Part shown: one piece after another, positions 38,059 to 47,090 of the stretch
How positions within the stretch are numbered: the stretch's first letter is position 1
Layout: every line of letters begins with the position of its first letter
Assembly: GCF_003612015.1 (NCBI RefSeq)
Contig: NZ_RARB01000007.1
Span: 562 to 64,561 of the forward strand
DNA length: 64,000 nt
Origin: Pantoea piersonii
GTDB lineage: Bacteria > Pseudomonadota > Gammaproteobacteria > Enterobacterales > Enterobacteriaceae
Direction: 5' to 3'
Made by a program: the position numbers and the translations under genes
The notes under the pieces: model-generated
Databases searched by the model: none
Told to the model about the DNA's origin: nothing
Seen by the model: only the letters and a program-made list of their open reading frames with translations

Positions 38059-38859
38059 ATGACTCAACCTGCATTCCTTAACCTGGTGCTGTTAAGCGGT
38101 GAACCTGAACAGAAGCTGCAGGCCGCGCGCGACGCGGGATTCGATCAGGTCGAAATCTGGCGTGAAGATGTCGAGGCCTGTCAGGGCGGCGCTGCGCGTC
38201 TGGCGCAGCAGGGCCTGGGTTTTACCAACCTGCAGGTGCTGCGTGACTTCACCGGCGCGCCCGGCGAGCTACGCCGGCAAAAACGGGACGAGCTGCGCCA
38301 GTTTATCGACATGGCGAAAGCGCTGGGCTGCAATACCATTCAGGCGCCCGCCACCACCCGCGATGACTGTATTGCCGAACAAATCGACGAAGATCTGCGC
38401 TGGATGGCCTCGGAAGCGGCGCGCTTCGGTATGCGCATTATGTATGAGCCGATGGCGTGGTGCAGCGTGGATAATACGCTGCCGAAGGCGTGGGAGCGTC
38501 TGCGTCGACTGGATCAGCCTAATATCGGGCTGGTGGTGGATCTCTTCCATATCTGCGCGCTGGGCGGTGACGCTTCGCATCTCGATGGCATTCCTGCCGA
38601 ACGGATTTATGAGGTGCAGCTGTGCGATATGGCGGCTCAGCCGCCGCAGGATAAGCAGGCGATCATGACCATCGCTAAACATCAGCGCCAGCTGCCTGGC
38701 GCTGGCATCATTGATATCGGCAGCTTCATCGATAAGCTGAAAAGCGCAGGCTATCAGGGACCAGTGGGGATTGAGGTGTTCAATGACGATCTGAAACGCC
38801 TGCCACCGCACGAGGCGGCGCAGCAGGCGTATGCGGCGTTAAGGCGTTTCTGGCCTTAA
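38059..38859 (+). CDS. Sugar phosphate isomerase/epimerase family protein (TIM barrel)
   Basis: A 266-residue AP-endonuclease-2-like TIM barrel. Visible segments are AGFDQVEIWREDVEAC, the metal-ligand strands RIMYEPMAW and IGLVVDLFHICALGG, and a late GIEVFNDD. Such enzymes isomerise keto sugars or inositol derivatives, but the substrate is unknown. ATG at 38059 has AAGGAGG well spaced; the open frame back to 37969 overlaps crcB and is rejected. The gap from crcB is 76 bp, so co-transcription is possible. The stop shares TTAA with the convergent esterase. Confidence 0.87.
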   Translation: MTQPAFLNLVLLSGEPEQKLQAARDAGFDQVEIWREDVEACQGGAARLAQQGLGFTNLQVLRDFTGAPGELRRQKRDELRQFIDMAKALGCNTIQAPATTRDDCIAEQIDEDLRWMASEAARFGMRIMYEPMAWCSVDNTLPKAWERLRRLDQPNIGLVVDLFHICALGGDASHLDGIPAERIYEVQLCDMAAQPPQDKQAIMTIAKHQRQLPGAGIIDIGSFIDKLKSAGYQGPVGIEVFNDDLKRLPPHEAAQQAYAALRRFWP

Positions 38860-39461
38860 TCCTGCAGGCACTGAGCAATAAAGGCGGCGGCGCGCCTCGC
38901 GCCCTGTGGAGAAATGGTGTGCTCCGTTCTGGGTTCAAGCTGAAGCTCAAGGGGCACGCCAGCGACTTTCAGACGCTGCGCGGCCGATTCGCTCTCGCGC
39001 CACGGGACTACCGCATCGGCGTGACCGTGGATCAGCAGCGCGGGCGTCTGTTCTGAAGGCGACAGCGGCTCATCAAACGCCAGTCGACCGGAGAAAGCGA
39101 CCACGCCTGCCAGCGGGAAGCGGCCTGATGCCAGCGCGTCGAGCGCCATAATCGATCCCTGCGAAAATCCGACCAGCACCACCTTCTCCCAGGCGTCGCG
39201 CAGCGCATGCCGGGCGAGAATCGCCTCCAGCGTGTCGTCAAAGGCGACGCGGGCGGCGCGAACGCGCGCCGGACGATTCTCTGGCGTCACCCCATCAAGG
39301 CTGAACCACTCAAAGCCCGCGCCATGCGCGAAGGGAAAGGGCGCATCAGGCGCTGCGAAGAGGACGTCCGGCAACAGCGGCGCCCAGTGATGCCCCAGCG
39401 ACGCTAAATCCTCGCCGTTGCTGCCGACGCCATGCAGAAAAATCACTAACGCTTTCGCCAT
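38856..39461 (-). CDS. Carboxylesterase/phospholipase-like alpha/beta hydrolase
   Basis: A 201-residue serine hydrolase of the small carboxylesterase type related to E. coli YpfH. It has IFLHGVGSNGEDL at residues 7-19, the nucleophile GFSQGS, Asp in HGHADAVVP and His in RTEHTIS. No signal peptide, so cytosolic. ATG with AAGGAGAAGC. It follows the LysR remnant by 10 nt on the same strand and probably shares its transcript. Confidence 0.9.
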   Translation of the reverse strand: MAKALVIFLHGVGSNGEDLASLGHHWAPLLPDVLFAAPDAPFPFAHGAGFEWFSLDGVTPENRPARVRAARVAFDDTLEAILARHALRDAWEKVVLVGFSQGSIMALDALASGRFPLAGVVAFSGRLAFDEPLSPSEQTPALLIHGHADAVVPWRESESAAQRLKVAGVPLELQLEPRTEHTISPQGARRAAAFIAQCLQD

Positions 39462-39471
39462 CCGCTTCTCC

Positions 39472-39741
39472 TTAAAAACCGTACTCGCTCATGTCGGACC
39501 CTGTCGGCACGATGCCGTTGGGATTGAGCGCCTTAATGGAATAGTAGCCCTGTTTGATGGGGGCGATATTCACCCTTTCATGCGCGCCGGAAACCGACAG
39601 CATGCCCTTGAGATAGCAGTTGAGCAATGCATAGTCACGCACCCGACGCTGATTACCTGTAAACAGGCCGTAGCCAGCGGCAGCAAAGCTGCCCAGCTCC
39701 AGTATGGCGATAAGCATTCGGCTGCAATCGAGCCGATCCAT
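39472..39741 (-). pseudogene. Remnant of a LysR-family regulator fused to unrelated sequence
   Basis: An open frame of 89 codons with a plausible ribosome site (GAGG, 7 nt). The first 22 residues, up to LELGSFAAA, match a LysR N-terminus, but the helix-turn-helix then stops and the remainder (ending GSDMSEYGF) is not LysR-like. This suggests a large internal deletion or a frameshift joining two fragments. It could still be translated. I cannot name the source of the C-terminal part. Confidence 0.55.
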
Positions 39742-39780
39742 AAGGCGCCTCTACAACAGACAACGCCAACGTACAGGCTC

Positions 39781-40605
39781 TTAGCCGTCGGTTGAACGCG
39801 TCACGCTTTCCCATTCGGCGATACTGTGTTCAAGACTGCGCAGTTTGTCGCGCACCAGCTGCAGCGCGTCGCTGCCCAGCAGCAGGTGCGACGGCGGCGC
39901 GGGATGCTCCAGTAAGCTGAGGATCGCCAGCGCTGCTTTATGAGGATCGCCGTTCTGTCGGCCGCTTTTGGCAATGCGCGCTTCACGTACCGGATTGAAG
40001 AGCGCATCGTAATCGCGAATAACGCGTGCGCTGCGCACCATGGAGCGGCCTGCCCAGTCAGTGCGAAACGAACCGGGCGCCACGGCGGTTACGGCAATAT
40101 TAAATCCGGCCAGCTCCTGGCTCAGGGTTTCCGAAAAGGCTTCCAGCGCGAATTTACTGGCGCAGTAGTCGCTGATGCCGGGCAGCGTAATAAAGCCGCC
40201 CATTGAAGTGATATTGATAATCCGCCCGCGTCGCCGCGCGCGGAAAAGCGGCACCAGCGCCTTCATCATCGCCACCGCGCCCCAGACGTTAACATCAAAC
40301 TGATGGCGCATTTCCGCCAGCGTTGCCTCTTCGAAAATGCCTTCATGGCCATAGCCTGCATTGTTGATGAGCGCATCGATCGGGCCGTGTGCCTTTTCCA
40401 GCGCCTGCACCAGCGGGGCGATACGCTCCACATCGGTGAGGTCGAGGATCGCGCCGTGGGCGCGCGCCGGATCCAGCGCTGTAAAGGCATCCAGCGCCTG
40501 CTGGCTGCGTACGGTGCCGAAAACGCTGTGGCCCGCCGCCAGTGCAGCCTGCGCCAGCGCCTGACCGAAGCCGCTGCTGACGCCGGTGATTAGGATCTTT
40601 TTCAT
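39781..40605 (-). CDS. Short-chain dehydrogenase/reductase
   Basis: A 274-residue classical SDR. It has TGVSSGFGQALA at residues 7-18, a DLTD acidic pair, NNAGYG, catalytic Ser in NITSMGG and YxxxK as YCASKFA. The C-terminal region resembles the oxidoreductases often annotated as retinol-dehydrogenase-like. ATG with GAGGAAAGCG. Divergent from the AraC-family gene across 143 bp, a common arrangement in which the regulator controls the reductase. Confidence 0.9.
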   Translation of the reverse strand: MKKILITGVSSGFGQALAQAALAAGHSVFGTVRSQQALDAFTALDPARAHGAILDLTDVERIAPLVQALEKAHGPIDALINNAGYGHEGIFEEATLAEMRHQFDVNVWGAVAMMKALVPLFRARRRGRIINITSMGGFITLPGISDYCASKFALEAFSETLSQELAGFNIAVTAVAPGSFRTDWAGRSMVRSARVIRDYDALFNPVREARIAKSGRQNGDPHKAALAILSLLEHPAPPSHLLLGSDALQLVRDKLRSLEHSIAEWESVTRSTDG

Positions 40606-40748
40606 TCGCTTTCCTCTTTAAGGGGGTGCTTCAGATTGCGCCCGTCGCGACAAAAAGAGGATGCCTGTTTATCTGTTATCCTTGCCTGAAACGCTGATTT
40701 TCACACTCGGCAGAGGGAAATTGCGCCAGAACCGTGCATAATCCTCGC

Positions 40749-41669
40749 ATGAACGCTGAATCCCTACGCCTGCTCGCCGCGCTTGCGCCGCAGGAAGGCT
40801 ATAACCTGACACCGCTGTCCGACGTGCGGCTGCTGCGATCCAACCGTCCGCTGAGCCGCACGCCGGTGCTCTACGATCCGGGCATCGTTATCGTGCTGCA
40901 GGGCAGCAAACGCGGCTATTTCGGCAATCGCGTCTACTGTTACGACGCGCAGCACTACCTGGCGGTATCGGTGCCGGTGCCCTTTACCATGGAGACCGAC
41001 GCCAGCGCGGAGGCGCCGCTGCTTGCGATCTATATGCACCTCGATCTGCCGGTGGCGGCGGAGCTGCTGCTGCAGATGGAGCAGGCGGGCGCGACGGTGT
41101 CGCACCAGCCAGCCGGGATGCTGTCCACGCCGCTCAGCGACGCGCTGCAGCGCTCGGTGACGAGGCTGCTCCACGCCCTGAGCGATCCGCTGGAAGCGGC
41201 GCTGCTCGGTCCGGCGCTGGTGCGTGAAATCTACTTCCACGTGCTGAGCGGCGAGCAGGGAGGCGAACTGCGCGCCGCGCTGGCGCAGCAGGGCGCCTTC
41301 GGTAAAATCGCCCAGGCGCTGCGTCATATTCATCAAAACTATGCGCAGGCGCTGGATGTCGCGCAGCTCGCCAGCCGTGCGGGGATGAGCCACGCTACTT
41401 TTCACGCTCATTTTCGCGCCATTACCCAGACGTCGCCGATGCAGTACGTTAAGTCGATTCGTCTACACCAGGCGCGATTGCTGATGGTGCGCCAGCAGAT
41501 GACCGCCGCCGCGGCCAGCCTTGCCGTGGGTTACGAAAGTCCCTCGCAGTTCAGTCGCGAATTCCGACGGCTGTTCGGCCTGTCGCCAGGCGAAGAGGCC
41601 AGGCGACTGCGTAACAGCTTCGCGCTGCCGCCCGCCCAGCCGAACGCGCTTTTCGTCGCTTCACATTAG
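40749..41669 (+). CDS. AraC-family regulator with AraC_N domain
   Basis: A 306-residue regulator. The N-terminal cupin-like AraC-type domain (about residues 20-175, PGIVIVLQGSKRGYFG) precedes two C-terminal helix-turn-helices (LDVAQLASRAGMSHATFHAH and VGYESPSQFSREFRRLFG). It resembles E. coli YqhC in architecture. ATG at 40749; the frame open back to 40734 is not favoured. Probably activates the divergent SDR. Ligand may be an aldehyde, by analogy only. Confidence 0.9.
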   Translation: MNAESLRLLAALAPQEGYNLTPLSDVRLLRSNRPLSRTPVLYDPGIVIVLQGSKRGYFGNRVYCYDAQHYLAVSVPVPFTMETDASAEAPLLAIYMHLDLPVAAELLLQMEQAGATVSHQPAGMLSTPLSDALQRSVTRLLHALSDPLEAALLGPALVREIYFHVLSGEQGGELRAALAQQGAFGKIAQALRHIHQNYAQALDVAQLASRAGMSHATFHAHFRAITQTSPMQYVKSIRLHQARLLMVRQQMTAAAASLAVGYESPSQFSREFRRLFGLSPGEEARRLRNSFALPPAQPNALFVASH

Positions 41670-41742
41670 GTGCCGTCGCCCTTTCGCTGTGCGGAAAAAC
41701 CTGCTTGACTAGCCTTTCGCCCGTTTTGGTCTGGAGTTCTGC

Positions 41743-42867
41743 ATGTCTCTGCTTCACCTTGCTTCGCTGGCGGATGTCGATGCCGCTGAATGGGACGCGC
41801 TGCTGCCCGACGATCAGCCCTTTTTGCGTCATGCCTTTTTGTTGGCGCTGGAGGAGAGCGGCAGCGTGCGCGCTGAGAGCGGCTGGCAGCCGGATCACCT
41901 GCTGTGGCGGGAAGCGGGCACGCTGCGCGCCGCCGTGCCCGGCTACCGCAAACGCAACTCATGGGGCGAATATGTTTTCGATCACGCCTGGGCGGACGCC
42001 TGTCAGCGCGCGGGCATTCGCTACTATCCGAAATGGCTGGGCGCGATCCCCTTCAGCCCGGTGACCGGCGCGCGCGTGCTGGGCGAAGCGCAGGCAGCCG
42101 CGCAGCTGCTCGCCGCGCTGCCGGAGAGGCTGCACAGTCAGGGGCTGAGCAGCGCCCATATCAATTTCACCGACGCGCGCGCCGATGCGCTGCTGCACCA
42201 GCAGCCCGACTGGCTGATGCGGCTCGGCTGCCAGTATCACTGGCATAATCGCGGCTATCGTGATTTTCAGGACTTTCTCGATACCCTGATGTCGCGCAAG
42301 CGCAAACAGCTGCGCAAAGAGCGCGAGCTGGTGGCGCAGAGCGGCTTTGAATTTATCTGGTATCGCGGCGACGAGCTGCGCGAGGATCAGTGGGACTTTG
42401 TTTACACCTGCTACGCCAATACCTATGCGGTGCGCGGCCAGCGACCCTATCTGACGCGCGACTTTTTCAGCCTGCTGGCGGCGCGGATGCCGCACAGCAT
42501 TCGCGTGGCGATAGCGCATCTGCAAAATCAACCTGCGGCGATGGCCTTCTGTCTGGTGGATGGCGAGACGCTATACGGGCGCTACTGGGGCTGCCTGGCG
42601 GAGTTCGATCGTCTGCATTTTGAAACCTGCTTCTATCAGGGCATGGACTACGCCATCGCGGCTGGCCTGAAGCGTTTCGATGCCGGAGCGCAGGGTGAGC
42701 ATAAGCTGGTGCGCGGTTTTGAACCGCAGATCACCACCTCATGGCACTATCTGACGCATCCAGGCCTGCGCGATGCGGTGGCGGATTTTCTTCAGGAAGA
42801 GCGGGAAGGCGTGCGCGCCTGGGCTGATGAAGCGCGCGACGCCTTGCCGTATCGACGCGGCGATTAA
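41743..42867 (+). CDS. GNAT/FemAB-like acyltransferase (DUF482 family)
   Basis: A 374-residue protein of the COG3146 type, often called peptidogalycan biosynthesis protein. It has duplicated GNAT-like halves. Recognisable parts are YRKRNSWGEYVFDHAWADA, the basic MSRKRKQLRKERE and the acceptor region GRYWGCLAEFDRLHFETCFY. The true substrate is unknown. Cytosolic. The stop shares TTAA with the convergent ABC transporter. Confidence 0.88.
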   Translation: MSLLHLASLADVDAAEWDALLPDDQPFLRHAFLLALEESGSVRAESGWQPDHLLWREAGTLRAAVPGYRKRNSWGEYVFDHAWADACQRAGIRYYPKWLGAIPFSPVTGARVLGEAQAAAQLLAALPERLHSQGLSSAHINFTDARADALLHQQPDWLMRLGCQYHWHNRGYRDFQDFLDTLMSRKRKQLRKERELVAQSGFEFIWYRGDELREDQWDFVYTCYANTYAVRGQRPYLTRDFFSLLAARMPHSIRVAIAHLQNQPAAMAFCLVDGETLYGRYWGCLAEFDRLHFETCFYQGMDYAIAAGLKRFDAGAQGEHKLVRGFEPQITTSWHYLTHPGLRDAVADFLQEEREGVRAWADEARDALPYRRGD

Positions 42868-44696
42868 TGGTCGCCGACAAAGCCGCTGGTCTGGTGCCGC
42901 CACAGTCGCGCATAGAGACCATTATGCGCCAGCAGTTCGCTGTGGTTGCCCATTTCGACGATATGTCCCTTATCCAGCACGATTAGCCGATCCATTTTGG
43001 CGATGGTCGACAGGCGGTGCGCGATGGCGATAACCGTTTTACCCTCCATCAGCGCGCCCAGACTCTCCTGAATCGCCGCTTCCACCTCGGAGTCGAGCGC
43101 GGAGGTCGCCTCATCCATAATTAAAATCGGCGCATTCTTCAGCAGCACACGCGCGATGGCGATACGCTGGCGCTGTCCGCCAGAAAGCTTCACGCCGCGT
43201 TCGCCAACGTGCGCATCCAGTCCGGTGCGCCCTTCGGCGTCGGAGAGGCGCGGAATAAACTCGTCGGCGCGCGCGCGATGAATCGCCGCCTGCAGCTCCT
43301 CTTCGGTGGCGTCAGGGCGACCGTAGAGCAGATTGTCACGAATCGATCGGTGCAGCAGCGACGTGTCCTGAGTAATCATGCCGATCTGGCCGCGCAGGCT
43401 CTCCTGCGTCACCTCGGCGATATTCTGATCGTCGATGGTGATACGGCCGCCGTTCAGGTCATAGAGGCGCAGCAGCAGATTAACCAGCGTCGACTTGCCG
43501 GCGCCGGAAGGGCCGATCAGGGCGATCTTCTCGCCGGGCTTGATATGCAGGTTAAGACGGTTAATCACCTGATGGCCGCCGCCGTAGTCAAAGCGAATAT
43601 CCTCATAGCGGATCTGACCCTGCGTCACCTCCAGCTTTTTCGCCTGCGGCGCGTCCTGCACGCTGAGCGGCTGGGCAATGGTATTGATACCGTCCTGCAC
43701 CGTACCGATATTTTCAAAAATACCGTTCACCACCCACATGATCCAGCCGGACATATTGACCAGACGAACCACCAGACCGGTCGCCAGCGCGATGGCGCCG
43801 ACGCTGATCAGCGACTGGCTCCACAGCCACAGTGCCAGGCCGGAGGTAGAGACGATCAGCAGGCCATTCAGCGAAGAGAGCGTAACGTCCATGCTGGTCA
43901 CCATGCGGCTCAGACGATAATTTTTGTCGGTCTGTTCCTGCAACGCTTCACGCGCGTAGCGCTTTTCCAGATCGTGATGCGCAAACAGCTTGATGGTGGC
44001 GATATTGGTGTAGCCGTCAACGATGGTGCCCATCAGCTTCGAACGCGCCTGCGACGCCACCACGGAGCGCGCCTTCACGCGCGGCACAAAGTAGCTCAGC
44101 GAGGCGATATAGGCGGCTATCCAGAGCACCAGCGGGATCATCAGCCGCCAGTCCGCTTCCGCAAACAGCACCAGCGACGTTATCGCATAGATCAGCACAT
44201 GCCAGATGGCATCCACCAGCTGCACTGCGGAGTCGCGCAGCGCGTTGCCGGTCTGGGTGATGCGCTGCGCGATGCGTCCGGCGAAGTCGTTGTGGAAGAA
44301 ATTAAGGCTCTGGCGCAGCACGTAGTTATGCTGCTGCCACTGGATCATGCTGGTCATGCCTGGATTGATGCTCTGATGCACCAGCATATCGTGCAACGCG
44401 ATAAAGACCGGACGCAGGATCAGCGCGACAAACGCCATCCACAGCAGAACAGGCCAGTGCTCGGCGAACAGCGTGGCGGGCGTCGCGCTGTTGACCAGGT
44501 CGATAATGCGACTGAGGTAGCTAAACAGCGCCACTTCAATCAGCGCCGATACCAGCCCGACAACCAGCAGCGCCGCAAAGCTTGGCCACACCTGGCGCAG
44601 ATAGTACAAATAGAAAGAGCCGATGCGGCCTGGCGGCGAATCGGATGGAGCATCCTGGAAAATATTGATAAAACGTTCGAAACGGCGATACAACAT
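42864..44696 (-). CDS. ABC exporter, fused permease and ATPase
   Basis: A 610-residue half-transporter. Six membrane helices (about residues 35-330) precede an ATPase with Walker A LIGPSGAGKST, signature LSGGQRQRIAIAR, Walker B ILIMDEATSAL and the switch IAHRLSTI. It is of the MsbA/multidrug type and expected to act as a homodimer exporting a lipophilic substrate. No partner subunit adjoins it. ATG with AGAGAG upstream. Substrate unknown. Confidence 0.93.
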   Translation of the reverse strand: MLYRRFERFINIFQDAPSDSPPGRIGSFYLYYLRQVWPSFAALLVVGLVSALIEVALFSYLSRIIDLVNSATPATLFAEHWPVLLWMAFVALILRPVFIALHDMLVHQSINPGMTSMIQWQQHNYVLRQSLNFFHNDFAGRIAQRITQTGNALRDSAVQLVDAIWHVLIYAITSLVLFAEADWRLMIPLVLWIAAYIASLSYFVPRVKARSVVASQARSKLMGTIVDGYTNIATIKLFAHHDLEKRYAREALQEQTDKNYRLSRMVTSMDVTLSSLNGLLIVSTSGLALWLWSQSLISVGAIALATGLVVRLVNMSGWIMWVVNGIFENIGTVQDGINTIAQPLSVQDAPQAKKLEVTQGQIRYEDIRFDYGGGHQVINRLNLHIKPGEKIALIGPSGAGKSTLVNLLLRLYDLNGGRITIDDQNIAEVTQESLRGQIGMITQDTSLLHRSIRDNLLYGRPDATEEELQAAIHRARADEFIPRLSDAEGRTGLDAHVGERGVKLSGGQRQRIAIARVLLKNAPILIMDEATSALDSEVEAAIQESLGALMEGKTVIAIAHRLSTIAKMDRLIVLDKGHIVEMGNHSELLAHNGLYARLWRHQTSGFVGDH

Positions 44697-44759
44697 AACG
44701 ACTCTCTTTGCGCCTGGGGAGAGTAAACAGCTTAGTGCAACTTAAAAGGGATTACCGAT

Positions 44760-45257
44760 ATGGAATTGATCATTCGCGGTCGTGAACCCAGTGATGCCGC
44801 TGGGTTTCAGCGTCTTTACAGCCACCCTGACGTCTATCGCTGGACCACGCAGCTGCCGTTCCCCAGCGTGGCGACATGGCAGAAAAAGTTCGAACGTATG
44901 GATAGCGAAGGCTATATCGGTTTCGTCGCTGAGCTTGACGGAAAGATGGTCGGCGAACTGACCCTGTTTGTCGAAAACCGGCCTCGTACCCGGCACGGTC
45001 TGAGTTTCGGCATCGGCGTCGATCCCGCTTTTAGCGGGCGCGGAATCGGCGAACGTTTAATACGCAGCGGCCTTGATTACGCCTTTAACTGGCTGGGCGC
45101 GACGCGCGTAGAGCTGGAGGTCTTTCACGATAATGAGCGCGCACGACGGCTGTATCAGCGCATCGGCTTCGAACAGGAGGGCGTACGGCGGAAGGCCTGC
45201 CTGCGCGACGGCGAATATCACGACATTATTCTGATGGCGCTGCTGCGGGGGGAGTAA
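44760..45257 (+). CDS. GNAT acetyltransferase, AaaT (YhhY)-like
   Basis: A 165-residue GNAT enzyme. The acetyl-CoA loop is in DPAFSGRGIGERLIRSGLDY (residues about 86-105), followed by VELEVFHDNERARRLYQRIG. The start pattern with HPDVYRWTTQLPFPS resembles E. coli YhhY/AaaT, an amino acid N-acetyltransferase acting on phenylalanine and methionine. The match is moderate, so substrate is uncertain. ATG with AAAGGGAT. Divergent from the ABC exporter. Confidence 0.85.
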   Translation: MELIIRGREPSDAAGFQRLYSHPDVYRWTTQLPFPSVATWQKKFERMDSEGYIGFVAELDGKMVGELTLFVENRPRTRHGLSFGIGVDPAFSGRGIGERLIRSGLDYAFNWLGATRVELEVFHDNERARRLYQRIGFEQEGVRRKACLRDGEYHDIILMALLRGE

Positions 45258-45585
45258 AGTGTTAAAAGCAGAGGGCGGGAGAAATTGTTCGCCTCTTTGC
45301 GTTTTTCACCGCGAACCGCTGCGTTTCATAGCGTAGCCCGCCATGATTTCCTGGAGCTGGCGCACATTCCCCATGCGCCAGCCAGCGTTTGTCCCGCTTA
45401 TGTGCGGTGCCGCAAGCTGCTTTGTGAAGGCCGCCAAAATCAGTACCAGATAGCGCGCATGATTTCACCATTCGCCCAATGACCAACCCTTCGCCTGCTA
45501 CCTATATTTCCTCAACAGGGCGTTCAACGCAGCATTCCTGATCATTTTTCCGGAGCAGCACGCTCCTTTTTGAGGAATAGACCTG
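45258..45585. other. 328-bp gap with a perfect 9-bp inverted repeat
   Basis: No convincing gene. GCTGGCGCA (45356-45364) and TGCGCCAGC (45374-45382) form a perfect dyad with a 9-nt loop and no T-run. Open frames on both strands show no recognisable family and no ribosome site. Just before the MFS gene, GGAGC-N5-GCTCC with five T (45553-45572) may be a weak terminator. It may be decayed coding sequence. Confidence 0.5.
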
Positions 45586-46980
45586 ATGAAAAGAGAGCAC
45601 TCTGCCGGCGCGCGGCCCACCCGCGTGCGTATCTGGATCCTCTGTCTGATCCTGTTTCTTTCGGTTGTGGCCTACGCTGACCGGTCGATCCTGTCGATCT
45701 CAGGATCGGCGATCAAAGATGAGTTTGGTCTGTCAGCGATCCAGCTCGGCTTGATCCTCGCCGCGTTTAGCTGGGCCTATGTGATCGGTCAGATCCCCGG
45801 CGGGCTGCTGCTCGATCGCTTCGGCGCAAAGAAAGTTTATGGCGTCACGCTGGCGCTCTGGTCGGTTTCGACCATTGCGATGGGCTTCGTCGGCGAGTTC
45901 GCAGGCGGGATGACCGCCGCGCTGGTATTGATGTTTACGCTGCGCTTCGCGCTGGGACTGATTGAAGCGCCGAGCTTTCCCGCCAACGCGCGGGTGGTGA
46001 TTATGTGGTTCCCCAGCGCCGAACGCGGACGCGCCTCGTCGCTGTTCAGCACGGCGCAGTACTTCGCCGTCGCGATCTTTTCACCGCTCTCCGGCTGGCT
46101 GGTATCGCGCTTCGGCTGGGAGTGGCCCTTCTTCGTGCTGGGCGGCATCGGCGTGCTGGCGGTGTTTGTCTGGGCCGCCTATATGCGCGAGCCGCGTAAC
46201 CACCCCGGCGTATCAGAGAGCGAGCTGCGCCATATCGTTGACGGCGGCGGCCTGGTCGATATCGACGCATCGCATACGCTGCAGGCGCGTCCGCCGATAA
46301 ACCGGGCGATGTTCAAAACGTTGCTCTCCAGCCGTATGCTCTGGTGCGCCTATCTCGGCCAGTATTGCACCATCGCGCTCAGCTACTTCTTTATTACCTG
46401 GTTCCCTATCTATCTGGTGCAGGCGCGCGGCATGAACATTCTTGACGCCGGTTTCGCCACTATCGCGCCTGCGCTGTTCGGCTTTCTTGGCGGCATCAGC
46501 GGCGGCTACATCTCTGACATGCTGATCAAACGCGGCTGGAGCATCTCCTGGGCGCGTAAAACGCCCTATATCGTTGGCATGCTGATGGCGGCGTCGCTGA
46601 TTATGGCGGCGGCGATCCCGAGCAACGTCGGCATTATCGCCATTATGTCCTTCGCCTTCTTCGGCAAGGGCGTGGCGGCGGGCGCAGGCACCTGGACGGT
46701 GATCAGCGATACCGCGCCGAAAGAGGCGGTGGGGCTGGCGGGCGCCATCTTTAACGGCATCGGCAATATTGCTGGTTTCGTGACGCCGCTGCTGTTTGGC
46801 GTAATCGTCGGACTGACCGGCAGCTACAGCATCGGGCTGGTGTTTGTCGGCGCGCACTGCGTGGTCGCCGCGCTGCTGTTCCTGTTCGTGATGGGGCCGA
46901 TTAATCGCGTCGGCGAGGCGCAGACCTCAGAAGCGACGCGCGAGGCGCAAAAAGAGGCGCGTGGTATTAAGGCAGTATAA
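45586..46980 (+). CDS. MFS transporter, anion:cation symporter family
   Basis: A 464-residue 12-helix protein of the GudP/GarP/ExuT-like hexuronate and aldarate group. It starts with a basic cytoplasmic tail, then SVVAYADRSILSISGSAIKDE, GGLLLDRFGAKKVYG, LIEAPSFPANARVVIMWFP and a polar C-terminal tail. ATG with GAGGAATAGACC. No metabolic enzyme or regulator for a sugar acid is next to it, so the substrate is unassigned. Expected in the inner membrane. Confidence 0.9.
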   Translation: MKREHSAGARPTRVRIWILCLILFLSVVAYADRSILSISGSAIKDEFGLSAIQLGLILAAFSWAYVIGQIPGGLLLDRFGAKKVYGVTLALWSVSTIAMGFVGEFAGGMTAALVLMFTLRFALGLIEAPSFPANARVVIMWFPSAERGRASSLFSTAQYFAVAIFSPLSGWLVSRFGWEWPFFVLGGIGVLAVFVWAAYMREPRNHPGVSESELRHIVDGGGLVDIDASHTLQARPPINRAMFKTLLSSRMLWCAYLGQYCTIALSYFFITWFPIYLVQARGMNILDAGFATIAPALFGFLGGISGGYISDMLIKRGWSISWARKTPYIVGMLMAASLIMAAAIPSNVGIIAIMSFAFFGKGVAAGAGTWTVISDTAPKEAVGLAGAIFNGIGNIAGFVTPLLFGVIVGLTGSYSIGLVFVGAHCVVAALLFLFVMGPINRVGEAQTSEATREAQKEARGIKAV

Positions 46981-47090
46981 ATTTCCCGCCAGGTCGGCGC
47001 GCGCTGCGCCGACCACTTAAATCCCCACTGAAGAAAATTTGCTCATTTGCCGATAATTCTCTACCAGGAGTGATCCTAAGGAGAGATATC

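Noticed and set aside
45262..45486. Possible phage integrase remnant on the minus strand
   Set aside because: A few residues vaguely recall a tyrosine-recombinase C-terminus, but the RHTxAS and tyrosine motifs are absent and the frame does not hold.
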